Shown: positions 25,757 to 34,209, counted from the first letter of the stretch. The stretch is DNA of 61,728 nucleotides from an uncultured Lachnospiraceae bacterium (GCA_947626365.1 CANQRW010000010.1:1-61728); one strand, 5' to 3'. The notes: generated by a model from the sequence alone, not told the origin. Numbers and translations are program-made.

Positions 25757-27151
25757 CTAATTGTAACAGATGACCGGCATCCCCTTGTACACCAGGTCGA
25801 ACAGGGCCGGTGCCTTGGATGGCGGCAGATTCACGCAGCCGTGGCTGCCGCTGGTCTTGTAGATGCTTCCTCCGAAGCTGCCTCGCCAGTTGGCGTCGTG
25901 AAAACCGATTCCTCCGTTGAAAGGCATCCAGTAGCTTACCGGGCTCTCATATTCGTAGGTACCGTCGGCACGCTTCTTCCCCCTCAGCACTTTATCTCTT
26001 TCCTTATATGCGATGGAGAAAATGCCGGGAGGCGTAATACGGTCCGGGTTGGAGGCCAGGCCCGTAACACAGGGAGAATCCCACACCAGGGCTCCGTCCT
26101 TAATCATATACACATGCTGGCCGGTCAGGTCCACCTCCGCGTAGGTATTGCCCCATTCCGCCGCCGTATGGTTCACCGCAGTCTGGGCATATACCGGCTC
26201 TCTGGTAACGCTCTCGCCTGCCTGGACCAGCGCGATCAGGGCATCCGCTTCCGCGTTTTGGTTTATCTTCCAGCCGTAGCTTCCGGTCACGCTCACATCT
26301 CTCCCGGGCGCGGTATTGAAAACTCTCGTGGTTCCTGCCGTATCATGGCGGCCTGCCAGTTCCGCCACATACTGAAGCACCGCATCACGGTTCACCAGGA
26401 TCGCGGTTCCCTCGCTGCCAGTCAGCCATGTGGAAATCACATCGCCCTTCAGCTCTTCCGTCACATCGCCGAACGTATAGGTGACTACCATATCCTTGCA
26501 GCGGTTCATCACCTGCAAAAGATCCTTCAGGCTCTGGTCCGTGGAATGGACGCTCACCTGCCTGTAGCATCCGGAAGACTCCAGATTGACGCTGGACAGC
26601 CTGTTGTTCACCGCATCCCGGATGACCTGGGCCGTCTTTTCCGCATCCACATCATTTCCCTGAACCTCATGGATGATGGAGAAGGGCTGTCCCTCCTGAT
26701 AGGCGGAAATATGGGCGTCCTCCGTCTTTACAATATTGCCGCCGCTTATGCAGGACAGACTTTGAATTCTTGCGTTCAGGGCGTTCTCGTCATAGGCCGC
26801 GCTCATATCCACTGTAAAAAGGATAATGCCGCCGGGGCCGTCGATCCGTCCCATCAGGTTCTGGTCGGTCAGCGGCGCAGTCAGATCCCCGGTAACCTGG
26901 GCCTGATAGCCAATCTCGCTCCCCTTGATGTATTCCTTCACATTGTTTTTCATGACGATCTCCAGCTGATACTGGCTGGGATCCTCCAGAGCCGCCTTCG
27001 CCTGCTCCACCGTCATGCCGCCTACATCAACTCCGTTGATCCGGGTTCCGCGCACATAAGTGGTCTCATCCGCATGGACCGCCGACACGCTCATCACGGT
27101 CATGACCGCCAGCGCGCCTATCATTGTCAGAACTTTCCATCTTCTTTTCAT
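25757..27151 (-). CDS. secreted L,D-transpeptidase (YkuD) with VanW-type repeats
   Basis: The 464-residue protein has an N-terminal signal/anchor (MIGALAVMTVMSVSAVHA), two peptidoglycan-binding-type domains of the VanW/PG_binding_4 kind (about 35-330, opening with GVDVGGMTVEQAKAAL), and a C-terminal YkuD catalytic domain. The active site motif is SGSHGCVNLPPSKA near residues 437-450 with the nucleophilic cysteine, and the upstream histidine is in FHDANWRGSFGG. Such enzymes form 3-3 cross-links in peptidoglycan or attach proteins to it. It is preceded by GGAAGG, is monocistronic, and ends before the terminator at 25611. Confidence 0.92.
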   Translation of the reverse strand: MKRRWKVLTMIGALAVMTVMSVSAVHADETTYVRGTRINGVDVGGMTVEQAKAALEDPSQYQLEIVMKNNVKEYIKGSEIGYQAQVTGDLTAPLTDQNLMGRIDGPGGIILFTVDMSAAYDENALNARIQSLSCISGGNIVKTEDAHISAYQEGQPFSIIHEVQGNDVDAEKTAQVIRDAVNNRLSSVNLESSGCYRQVSVHSTDQSLKDLLQVMNRCKDMVVTYTFGDVTEELKGDVISTWLTGSEGTAILVNRDAVLQYVAELAGRHDTAGTTRVFNTAPGRDVSVTGSYGWKINQNAEADALIALVQAGESVTREPVYAQTAVNHTAAEWGNTYAEVDLTGQHVYMIKDGALVWDSPCVTGLASNPDRITPPGIFSIAYKERDKVLRGKKRADGTYEYESPVSYWMPFNGGIGFHDANWRGSFGGSIYKTSGSHGCVNLPPSKAPALFDLVYKGMPVICYN

Positions 27152-27202
27152 AATTGTATCCTTCCCTGCATCGTTATATCCTAACTGCTTATTTTATCAC
27201 TA

Positions 27203-27802
27203 TCACTCTTCATACTCAACCACATAAAAATCATACGCGTTGATCACGGTGGTGCTGCCATAGGTATCCTTCCGTTTAAATCCGCTGCCATAGTTGGCGT
27301 GGACATGGCCGTGGAAGAAATACCTGGGCCGAAACCGTTCAAGAAGGGTCCGGAAACACTGGAATCCCATGTGAGGACGGTCAGGCAGATCGTTGAGATG
27401 ATAGGCCGGCGCGTGAGTCACCAGGATATCAAATCCCTGATTTTTCAAAAGCTGCCACCACATTCTCAGGATCCGCTTCCACATCTGCCGCTCCGTATAC
27501 TGGTTCGGCTTATCATAACTGTACCGCATGGAACCGCCCAGCCCCATGATGCGCACTCCCCGGAATACAAAGATCTTATCTTCAATGCAGACACATCCCT
27601 GGGGAGGCTTCGCCTCATATCTGCTGTCATGGTTGCCCCTCACGTAAAGCACAGGCGCATGGCACAGCGTGGCAAAAAACTCCAGATATTCCGGGTCCAG
27701 GTCGCCGCAGGATATGATAAGCTCAATATCCTTCATCCGTTCCGGCTCATAGTAATCGTATAAAAATTTGGATTCATGGTCGGCCATCACCAGAATCTTC
27801 AT
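27203..27802 (-). CDS. calcineurin-like metallophosphoesterase
   Basis: A 199-residue phosphoesterase with metal-binding motifs MKILVMADHES (start), SCGDLDPEY near residue 31, VRGNHDSRY near 54-62, LVTHAPAYHL near 130 and FHGHVHANYG near 170. The first motif has D-x-E instead of the more usual D-x-H, which may alter one metal ligand. The substrate is unknown; relatives hydrolyse cyclic nucleotides or phosphoproteins. The start is the ATG at 27800-27802 with GGAGGG upstream. It begins 5 bp after the ParB-like/BMP fusion gene, so the two are probably one operon. Confidence 0.88.
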   Translation of the reverse strand: MKILVMADHESKFLYDYYEPERMKDIELIISCGDLDPEYLEFFATLCHAPVLYVRGNHDSRYEAKPPQGCVCIEDKIFVFRGVRIMGLGGSMRYSYDKPNQYTERQMWKRILRMWWQLLKNQGFDILVTHAPAYHLNDLPDRPHMGFQCFRTLLERFRPRYFFHGHVHANYGSGFKRKDTYGSTTVINAYDFYVVEYEE

Positions 27803-27807
27803 ACTCT

Positions 27808-29739
27808 TTAGCCCTCCGTACTGCTCTCCTTCTGCAGGATAACCAACCCCTGGGCCTCCTCGTTCAGCTCCCCGAAGTCCGGAATCCGGCCGATGACATT
27901 CTCCGCCAGCCAGTCCATGGTAATGATCTGTTCCGGCGACAGGCTCTCTCCTTCCCGGCATCTGACCACCCCATTCTGGGAATAGATCAGCCCGTCAAAG
28001 GGATGGAAACTGCCGGAGCGAATGGAATTTCTCAAAAATTCAATGAGGCGGTGAGTTCCGTGGGGAATATTCTTGGAACAGATTACGTCGATCACATCCG
28101 CCGACATTCCCCACCAGTAGTTGACTGCCTTCTTTCCTTTCAGCACCTCTTTCTCGTCGCTGCCTCTGCAGATCAGCTGAATCATACGTTCATAAAACTT
28201 TCCCCAGTGAAGAATGGGGGTAGCGATATTATCAAGAGAGCCGTCGTCTCTTCTGGAGTACAGCCCGTAAGCCCTGGAGGCGTACTGAGGCGTAATCATA
28301 TCGTCTCCGGATATAAACCGGATACCCTCCTGCACCAGACGTTTCCCGGCATCAGAGTCCTTCGTCCTGGACCACTCCAGATATACCTTCACATCCGGAT
28401 CGATCATCCTGGCCCCCAGGGCGAAGGCATTGATATTCGCCATGGTGCCGTAGATCGGATAGTCCGCTATGTATCCCAGCTTGCCTGTCTTGGACAAAGC
28501 CGCCGCTATGGCTCCCATCAGGAACTTGGCCTCATACATTCTGGCGTAATAGGTGCAGATGGATGTGTAAGACATCTTGATGGAGCAGTTATAGACCCTC
28601 ACATTCGGGTGGCGGACCGCGGCGCGCACACTCTCGCCTACCATCTGCGCAGCTGTGGTAAAGATCACATTGCAGCCGGAATCCACCGCCTTCTCAATGG
28701 CCTCCTCCACCTGCTCCGGATTGTTGGCCATGTCAAAAACACAGGTCTTAAGCTTTCCGCCGTAAACCTCCTCCAGATGCATCCGCCCCAGCTCATGGGC
28801 GTAAGTCCAACTGGAAGTCTCCGCCGTCTTGGTATGGATAAAGCCAAGCTTCAGCTGCTCCGGCTCTACCGCTTTCAGCCAGTTGAGAAGCAAAGGCTTC
28901 CTGGACGTCTCCTCCGCTTCTTCCGGGCTCTTTACCAGTTCCACCGGACTTCCGCTGTCCGCCAGCTGGATCTCCTTCTCAATCTTGCGAAGGGAGGCCA
29001 GCATCTCTTTCTCCGTCTGATGGGAAACAGTCTCATAATCGAACAGTTCCACATACATCAAAAACACATCGGAGCAGGTCATCTTCAGTTTATCGCCGCC
29101 AAACTTCTCGAATGCCTGGGCAAACCGGCCATAGGCAGAATTAAATATCTCATGGTCGTTCTCGCTCCACTCTTCCGCTGGCTGCTTGCCCATCAGCTTC
29201 AAAAGTTTCCGATAACTGCCCTCCCGGCTGAACCAGACATCGCAGTTAAGAGCCACCTCATAAAAATCCATAAATTCATAATACAGACGGTTCTCTTTAC
29301 TGTCTTCCCTCTTCCTGGGAATCAGCCTGGTCACATTGCCGTGAATGCTGTAAGCGCGCAGGTACTTCATGACGCTGACCCGCTTATTGCCCTCCAGCAC
29401 ATAAAACTGATTCATAAATTCATAGACCACGATAGGATCCTGGATCCCTTCCGTGACCTGATAATCATACAAAGCCGCCCACTTGGAAGCAAACTCCGAA
29501 TCCGCCTGAAGCAGCGGCATGAAGTTGCTGGCGAACGCATTGGTTCTGCCTTCGGTCTTGGTCCCTACGATCCTGGACAGCGGAATATCCACAACACCCA
29601 GGCTTACCTCCGAAACCACTTCCGAGTAGGAAAGCACCGGATCAAGGGCGGGAAGATAAGGATACTGTCCTTTGATCACCGCTTCGTGATAACATTTTCT
29701 CCCCTGTTTCAGTGCGCTCATATAATCAACAATAGACAT
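27808..29739 (-). CDS. fusion of ParB/Srx-like domain and BMP (PnrA-like) ligand-binding domain
   Basis: A 643-residue protein without signal peptide or lipobox. Residues about 1-150 contain a ParB/sulfiredoxin-like core, with DPIVVYEFMNQFYVLEGNKRVSVMKYL (about 102-128) resembling the EGNHR segment of that fold. An alpha-helical linker follows to about 290. Residues about 300-605 match the Bmp/PnrA substrate-binding family (LGFIHTKTAETSSWTYAHELGR, NVIFTTAAQMVGE, GKLGYIADYPIYGTMANINAFALGA, DDMITPQYASRAYGLYS). BMP proteins normally are lipoproteins that bind nucleosides for ABC importers. A cytoplasmic version fused to a ParB-like fold suggests an intracellular nucleoside sensor. No ABC transporter genes adjoin it; the partner downstream is a phosphoesterase. 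Confidence 0.8.
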   Translation of the reverse strand: MSIVDYMSALKQGRKCYHEAVIKGQYPYLPALDPVLSYSEVVSEVSLGVVDIPLSRIVGTKTEGRTNAFASNFMPLLQADSEFASKWAALYDYQVTEGIQDPIVVYEFMNQFYVLEGNKRVSVMKYLRAYSIHGNVTRLIPRKREDSKENRLYYEFMDFYEVALNCDVWFSREGSYRKLLKLMGKQPAEEWSENDHEIFNSAYGRFAQAFEKFGGDKLKMTCSDVFLMYVELFDYETVSHQTEKEMLASLRKIEKEIQLADSGSPVELVKSPEEAEETSRKPLLLNWLKAVEPEQLKLGFIHTKTAETSSWTYAHELGRMHLEEVYGGKLKTCVFDMANNPEQVEEAIEKAVDSGCNVIFTTAAQMVGESVRAAVRHPNVRVYNCSIKMSYTSICTYYARMYEAKFLMGAIAAALSKTGKLGYIADYPIYGTMANINAFALGARMIDPDVKVYLEWSRTKDSDAGKRLVQEGIRFISGDDMITPQYASRAYGLYSRRDDGSLDNIATPILHWGKFYERMIQLICRGSDEKEVLKGKKAVNYWWGMSADVIDVICSKNIPHGTHRLIEFLRNSIRSGSFHPFDGLIYSQNGVVRCREGESLSPEQIITMDWLAENVIGRIPDFGELNEEAQGLVILQKESSTEG

Positions 29740-29894
29740 AAAATATCTCCTGTCTGCAGGTTATTCTCCAAGATTCATCTTATTCTACCACTATCTGCCG
29801 GAAAAGGAAACTGATTTTTCTCTTACGTTTTCCTGACGATCAAAACGCAGCAATAGAAAAGACCGCGCCGAAGCCGCCCGCTTATGCCAGGAAT

Positions 29895-30503
29895 TCACTC
29901 GTCCCTGTCCGGCTTCTGTCCGTCGTGAGCCAGCCATCTGCAGTCCGTGACATCCATATCGGTGAAAACAGCCTTAAAAGAAGAATCCTCCGGGCTGCAG
30001 GCATACACGCCGAACGCGATCTCTCCGGCAGCCTCCCACATATGGCAGACGCGCATCTGGGTAAAATGGACGCCGTCCTCTGAACATTCGATGCAGAAAT
30101 CATCTTCCCTGCGGCTCAATCGGTACCACATGGACTTCACAGATGCGCTGATGGCTGTAGTGGCCCAGTCTGAATATCCGTGATTGGTTGCCACGCTGCC
30201 CAGATGCTGGAACTCTTCATTTTCATACTCGATGGAGCCCTTCAGCCAGTTCTCGCTGTCCAGATACATCACCACGCCGCACTGGTCAAAGCGATGTTTG
30301 CTCTCAAATTCCGTCTTCACAACAAAAGAGAAGAATTTCTCGGCGGTCCGCATCTGAAGGACCGGGGCGTTGTCATTGCGGAAATGATAGTAGGTGCGCT
30401 GCCATAAATCCGTGTGAGGCCTCGTGACGATCTCAATGCGGCCATCCGTAACGGAGAAGGACAGCGGCTCTCTTGTCCACTGCAGTTTTGTCACATCAAA
30501 CAT
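29895..30503 (-). CDS. DUF1349-family protein
   Basis: The 202-residue protein is predicted to be a concanavalin-A-like beta sandwich of the DUF1349 type: WTREPLSFSVTDGRIEIVT at the start, YYHFRNDNAPVLQM, FDQCGVVMYLDSENWLKGSIEYE near residues 73-95 and GEIAFGVYACSPE near 162. It has no signal peptide, so it acts in the cytoplasm. Family members are common next to sugar enzymes and are thought to bind or process glycosides, but no activity can be named. It lies 150 bp after the methyltransferase-STAS gene. Confidence 0.82.
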   Translation of the reverse strand: MFDVTKLQWTREPLSFSVTDGRIEIVTRPHTDLWQRTYYHFRNDNAPVLQMRTAEKFFSFVVKTEFESKHRFDQCGVVMYLDSENWLKGSIEYENEEFQHLGSVATNHGYSDWATTAISASVKSMWYRLSRREDDFCIECSEDGVHFTQMRVCHMWEAAGEIAFGVYACSPEDSSFKAVFTDMDVTDCRWLAHDGQKPDRDE

Positions 30504-30579
30504 ATTCTTTTTCCTCTCTGATTGCCAGACTTATTTTCTATTGATAAACCTGCCGTCTCTTTATCTCTGCGCTCTCGCC

Positions 30580-30661
30580 CGGACGGTTTCCGGATCAGCG
30601 CCGGAAGATATTGCTGAATCCGGACGGTTTCCGGATCAGAGCCCGAAGACATCGCTGAATC
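30580..30661. repeat. 41-bp tandem duplication of the 3' end of the methyltransferase-STAS gene
   Basis: Units 30580-30620 and 30621-30661 share CGGACGGTTTCCGGATCAG and GCTGAATC. The right unit contains the last codons and the stop; the left one lies beyond the stop, as in the gltX case. Confidence 0.8.
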
Positions 30662-31847
30662 CAGTGCTGTCCAGGACGGCGCCGACGGTATCATTCACAT
30701 GCAGGAGCCGGAAATGTCCCTCGCCCGCATGCTTATACATAATAAGCATGACCCGCAGCCCTGCCGAGGACGTGTACTCCAGGCCCTCAAAGTCAAGGGT
30801 AATATCCTGAACCTTATTCTCCGCGGTGACTGTCTGAAACATGTCCAGAAGTTCCGGCGCGCTGATGGAATCCAGCCGGCCCTTCAGCCGCAGCGTCAGG
30901 GCGCCGCCTGCCAGAGACTGTTCCACGGTCAGTCCGGCAGTTTCCATGCAGTCTGTCTTTTCCACGCTCTCTCCGTCCGGCGTCATGATCCAGACATTGA
31001 TCTTTTCCAGGGCCTCTCCAATGGCGCCGCGCTGGGCAGGCGTACAGGCATAGAGGGTCCGAAGGCCCAGACGCTCCAGCCCGGTGATGGGGCGGCGCTC
31101 CGCCTTCAAACCGAGACTCTTCAAAAATTCCAGTTTCTCGTCACTATCCGCAAACACAGGCGCGTGATTGGCGTCTGCAGTCTTTTTGATGACCTGTGAA
31201 TTCACGATCTGGCTGAAATGTCCGCCCTCGCCGCTGGAAATAGCCTGGGCGATGGCAAAGAAATAATCGTCGCTCTCAAAATCCGTGGTGATCCAGCAGC
31301 CGCCGTGTTCCGCCAGCACCGCCGCAAAATTGCGTACCATAGCGGTCAGCTCACTTTTATTCAGGTAACTGACAAGCCCTTCGGAGCTGATGGTAATCGG
31401 TCCCGGAAGCTGATCCGCAGCCTGGCGCACGCTGGCGCCGTTAGTCACGTCCACCACACGGAACTGGGCCTTTCCGTCCAAAAGTTCCTTCGATACCCGC
31501 ATCATATCCTCCGCCACCGCAGGCAGATCGCCGCCGACATACCGATAGCCTCTGTCCATCAGATACTTGGCCCTGGGCGTATAACCGCAGGCCAGATCCA
31601 GCACGTTTTGATTCCCGGCCGCTTCGATCATGCCGTTCGCCAGGGCGTAACGCAGCTCGATGGTGATGGCCCCGATCCTGCTCAAAAGTTCGAGCTCAGC
31701 TGCCTGCCCGCTTACGTGAGGCGCATTTTCAAAGCCCAGCGTCTTCTGAAAGGCAGCGGCATCCTCGTTTCCCACGGCGCTCAGAAGGCTGAGCGTCATC
31801 TTCGCTGTGTTGAATACAGGGTTTGTGATCTCATACAGTTCGTTCAT
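30636..31847 (-). CDS. SAM-dependent methyltransferase fused to a STAS domain
   Basis: A 403-residue protein. Residues about 1-285 form a class I methyltransferase-like domain with motif I VLDLACGYTPRAKYL near residue 82 and the GGDLPAVAEDM acidic strand near 104, resembling O-methyltransferases of the leucine carboxyl methyltransferase class. Residues about 305-403 are a STAS (sulfate transporter/anti-sigma antagonist) domain: LTLRLKGRLDSISAPELL near 313, then DITLDFEGLEYTSSAGLRV near 350-368, where the serine after the tyrosine-threonine is in the position phosphorylated in SpoIIAA. STAS domains respond to nucleotide or kinase partners, so methyl transfer could be coupled to a partner-switch. 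A good AGGAGG site precedes the ATG at 31847. Confidence 0.78.
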   Translation of the reverse strand: MNELYEITNPVFNTAKMTLSLLSAVGNEDAAAFQKTLGFENAPHVSGQAAELELLSRIGAITIELRYALANGMIEAAGNQNVLDLACGYTPRAKYLMDRGYRYVGGDLPAVAEDMMRVSKELLDGKAQFRVVDVTNGASVRQAADQLPGPITISSEGLVSYLNKSELTAMVRNFAAVLAEHGGCWITTDFESDDYFFAIAQAISSGEGGHFSQIVNSQVIKKTADANHAPVFADSDEKLEFLKSLGLKAERRPITGLERLGLRTLYACTPAQRGAIGEALEKINVWIMTPDGESVEKTDCMETAGLTVEQSLAGGALTLRLKGRLDSISAPELLDMFQTVTAENKVQDITLDFEGLEYTSSAGLRVMLIMYKHAGEGHFRLLHVNDTVGAVLDSTGFSDVFGL

Positions 31848-31943
31848 TTTGACTCCTCCTTATACTGCGATTTAAAGCGTTCGGTTTCTATCATTCTATT
31901 TTCACACTCCTGAATCTTATTATATACAGGCGCAAATATTTTT

Positions 31944-32321
31944 TCAATATAAACAAAGTCCCTGCTCGCTTTTCAGCTGTTCCAATTCGGAAAAATAGAA
32001 ACACTCCGCTTCTTCCGACTCCGCGAAATGATCTATCAGAACAAAATATCCGTTACCGGTCAGAGCAATATTCAGCTTCTTATACAGCTTCAACTTTTGC
32101 GCGGCGGTAAAATGATGGAGCAATTCGACCGATACGGCAGCGTCAAAGTGATTCGCTTCAAAGGGAACATCGAAATAAGAACCGCAAATCAGCTTAATTT
32201 TACGGTCCGCAAATTTCCGTTTCAGTGCCGCCAGCATATCGGATGACAAATCAATTTCCACCACTGACGCCTCCCCGTTCAAACGGGCGGTGAAAAAAGC
32301 ATCCATTTTCTCAAGTTTCAT
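31944..32321 (-). pseudogene. remnant of a class I SAM-dependent methyltransferase
   Basis: About 125 codons. The start (MKLEKMDAFFTARLNG with GGAGG upstream) and a middle part (EIDLSSDMLAALKRKFADRK, LICGSYFDVPFEANHFDAAVSV) agree with a common clostridial methyltransferase, but the segment that should carry the SAM-binding Gly-rich motif I is missing between Gly14 and Ala17, and the C-terminal third is gone after SEQG. The internal deletion is in frame. The product cannot bind SAM in the usual way, so I treat it as a decayed gene. Confidence 0.75.
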
Positions 32322-32366
32322 ATTATCCTCCCGCTCAATTTTCCTTAACTCTGGCATATATACTTT

Positions 32367-32522
32367 TTAAAGCACCCCGGCATACTTGAAGGAGTGGTCA
32401 CTGAGAAAATACTTATCATTTAATGCAAGGCAGCGTTTGCCTTGAATGTCATACCGTCTTACCTTATAGAATGCAAAATCGTTACAGAGATACTTGATAT
32501 ATGCGCTGGATATCCCGGATAA
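32367..32522 (-). pseudogene. fragment of an ATP-binding protein of the DUF4143 type
   Basis: A frame of 51 codons between stops reads AYIKYLCNDFAFYKVRRYDI, then QGKRCLALNDKYFLSDH, resembling the middle of AAA-type ATPases with a DUF4143 C-terminal domain (YL-N-F-Y-RYD--GK-L---KYY--D). No start or flanking domain remains. It is a small remnant in a gene-poor, rearranged stretch. Confidence 0.5.
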
Positions 32523-32633
32523 TCAGTGTATTGTATTGAAAACACCGGAAATATAATTGTATTTTGACTCCGGCGTTTTATAGAGGCAGGAACCAGACAT
32601 CACTATACTACTTCTATTTCGCAAAATCAATAA

Positions 32634-33128
32634 TTTTTAAAGATTGCGAACGGATTAAAGAAAAGCAAATATCTTCGCGATGAGGAGATTGCCGGACTCA
32701 CCGAACAAATTGAACTTAGAAAGAAATTACAAAAAGAACTGGCTGAAACCAAGGCGGGAAGCAAATCTTCGCCCGAAACTCAGACCGGCTTTTTGAAGTG
32801 TACCCTGATGCATAAACGCACGGCGGTTGCTGAACTCAATCTTGATAACGAAACCGCTTATATTCAGAAAATCGGTGATGTTTTCGCGCCCGAACATTTG
32901 CCGGTCGGCGTAGGTATGAAAAGAGGCGCTATCGACCGTGCGGCACTGAATACATGGTGGACGGATCGCTCCATCCCCGCAAGCCGCTCTGGTGTGCGCG
33001 AGGCAATGGAAACGCTGCAGATCACCGATACCAAAACGCTTGCCAACTCAAAAACACGCAAACAGACCATAAGCACCGACGACGAAGTCGGCAAAAACAT
33101 TGCCGCATCGTACGAGAATAAGAAATAA
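32634..33128 (+). pseudogene. chimeric gene remnant
   Basis: One open frame without a credible start joins three unlike parts: a charged helical segment (EEIAGLTEQIELRKKLQKE), a middle part beginning CTLMHKRTAVAELNLD and including APEHLPVGVG and WWTDRSIPASRSGVREA, which I recognise as the beginning of a family common in clostridia and often annotated as HipA-like or excisionase-linked, and an unrelated basic end (KTRKQTISTDDEVGKNIAA). The middle family normally continues for another 200 or more residues. The mix suggests that fragments were joined by deletions. Confidence 0.5.
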
Positions 33129-33147
33129 TCGAACCGCAAGGGAATTG

Positions 33148-33699
33148 TCAAGGGGTTTCTGCCGGCACATCCGGCATATTCGAATTCCCGCCAGAACCGC
33201 CGCCGGCATTTTCAGGATCGATTCCCATCTCCTTATGAAAATATTTTAACGGCGCGTAATGATACCGACGGTCGAACTCACGCTCTGAAAGCATGTGTAT
33301 ACCCGAAATATGCGCTATGTAATCCTGAACAAAACGCTCCGCATCCTGTCGAATCCGTCCAATATGGCGCACTGTTTCGGTATATTCATCTTGATCGATG
33401 ACTGCCTCATCAGAGGATATAAATTCTTTGTTTGCAATAATTACAATTTTCGAATAATCCAACCCTGACCGATTTTCCTGGGACCGCTTTGACTCCTTAA
33501 AATGAAACGCATATTTATGCGAAATATTACTGCGATATGGAATACATATAAAATATTCACAACGCGTCTGAAGCAGCAGACAATTATATGGCTGCTGCGC
33601 CTTATTCAATATTTCTTTATAGAATGAAGGGGGGTATGCCTCGTAAAAAGCGTCGGTCAGTCTGAGAATCTGATAATCGAAAATATCTCCTGATTCCAT
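33148..33699 (-). CDS. type III toxin-antitoxin system toxin, ToxN/AbiQ superfamily (CptN/TenpN-like)
   Basis: A 183-residue protein. The segments RLTDAFYEAYP near the start, PYNCLLLQTRCEYFICIPYRSNI, GLDYSKIVIIAN, AVIDQDEYTE and REFDRRYHYAPLKYFHKEMGI agree with my memory of CptIN/TenpIN-type endoribonucleases. I place the start at the ATG at 33697-33699, which has GGGGAG 7-8 nt upstream; the frame continues upstream to 33774 but that ATG is inside the repeat array and has no ribosome binding site. The C-terminal 20 residues are a Gly/Asn/Pro-rich tail. Type III toxins are held inactive by the repeated RNA encoded just upstream, which fits the 52-bp hairpin repeats at 33772-33875. Assignment is by remembered family pattern, not by search. 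Confidence 0.7.
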   Translation of the reverse strand: MESGDIFDYQILRLTDAFYEAYPPSFYKEILNKAQQPYNCLLLQTRCEYFICIPYRSNISHKYAFHFKESKRSQENRSGLDYSKIVIIANKEFISSDEAVIDQDEYTETVRHIGRIRQDAERFVQDYIAHISGIHMLSEREFDRRYHYAPLKYFHKEMGIDPENAGGGSGGNSNMPDVPAETP

Positions 33700-33736
33700 A
33701 GATATTCTCCCCGCAGACTGTTCTTTGATGTAAGAT

Positions 33737-33760
33737 GCGAGAGAACCGAAGTCCTCCCGC
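33737..33760 (-). terminator. hairpin with UUCG loop between RNA antitoxin and toxin
   Basis: Minus strand GCGGGAGGAC-TTCG-GTTCTCTCGC, a 10-bp stem with two G-U pairs. It has only a short T-rich tail, so it may be a leaky terminator, as is typical between type III antitoxin repeats and the toxin gene. Confidence 0.6.
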
Positions 33761-33771
33761 CGAATCGAATT

Positions 33772-33898
33772 CATCGCTCGGTCAATTTTTATTTTACCGA
33801 CGAGTCAGAACCGTCACTCGTCTCATCGCTCGGTCAATTTTTATTTTACCGACGAGTCGGAACCGTCACTCGTCTCATGAAGCGATAGAATCTCTTCA
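33772..33898 (-). ncRNA. probable type III RNA antitoxin with 52-bp repeats
   Basis: Two 52-bp units (33772-33823 and 33824-33875) differ at one base and are followed on the upstream side by a degenerate third. On the transcript strand each unit holds GACGAGT-N10-ACTCGTC, a 7-bp stem, and an A/U-rich part. A promoter (33905-33933) would start the RNA near 33898. Position, orientation, repeat length and hairpin content are those of a type III antitoxin. Confidence 0.65.
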
Positions 33899-33900
33899 AT

Positions 33901-34174
33901 TTTTATGATACCACAGTCCAAGAGAATCTGCAAGCTTCATTTCACCCTGAGTAATTTTTATAAGACCTTTATAAGACCAATGCCAAATGACTGTCTCTCT
34001 GATAACTCCAATCCTTATACAATGTCTTAAAAGCGCGTTTTATGATACCACAGTCCAAGAGAATCTGCAAGCTTCATTTCACCCTGAGTAATTTTTATAA
34101 GACCTTTATAAGACCAATGCCAAATGACTGTCTCTCTGATAACTCCAATCCTTATACAATGTCTTAAAAGCGCG
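33901..34174. repeat. exact 137-bp tandem duplication containing the antitoxin promoter
   Basis: 33901-34037 and 34038-34174 are identical. Each copy carries the same TTGCAG/TATCAT promoter on the minus strand. Complete identity points to a very recent duplication. The stretch from 33775 to 34264 has no protein gene. Confidence 0.97.
33905..33933 (-). promoter_or_regulatory. promoter of the RNA antitoxin (proximal copy)
   Basis: Minus strand TTGCAG (33928-33933), 17 bp, TATCAT (33905-33910). An identical second copy lies at 34042-34070 in the other 137-bp unit, so the RNA may be started from two places. Confidence 0.6.
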
Positions 34175-34209
34175 AAAAAAAGAGGCCAGCCGACAGGCCA
34201 GCCCCTCCA
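34175..34209 (-). terminator. intrinsic terminator of ppdK
   Basis: A GC-rich hairpin (34182-34207, arms with GAGG and CCTC ends and GGCC centres) followed leftward by seven T residues (34175-34181). Confidence 0.85.

Noticed and set aside
33700-33774. N-terminal extension of the ToxN-like protein to 33774
   Set aside because: That ATG lies inside the first 52-bp repeat and lacks a ribosome binding site, whereas the ATG at 33699 has GGGGAG at good distance.
33772-34174. CRISPR-like array
   Set aside because: The 52-bp and 137-bp units are contiguous tandem repeats without unique spacers, and no cas genes are present.
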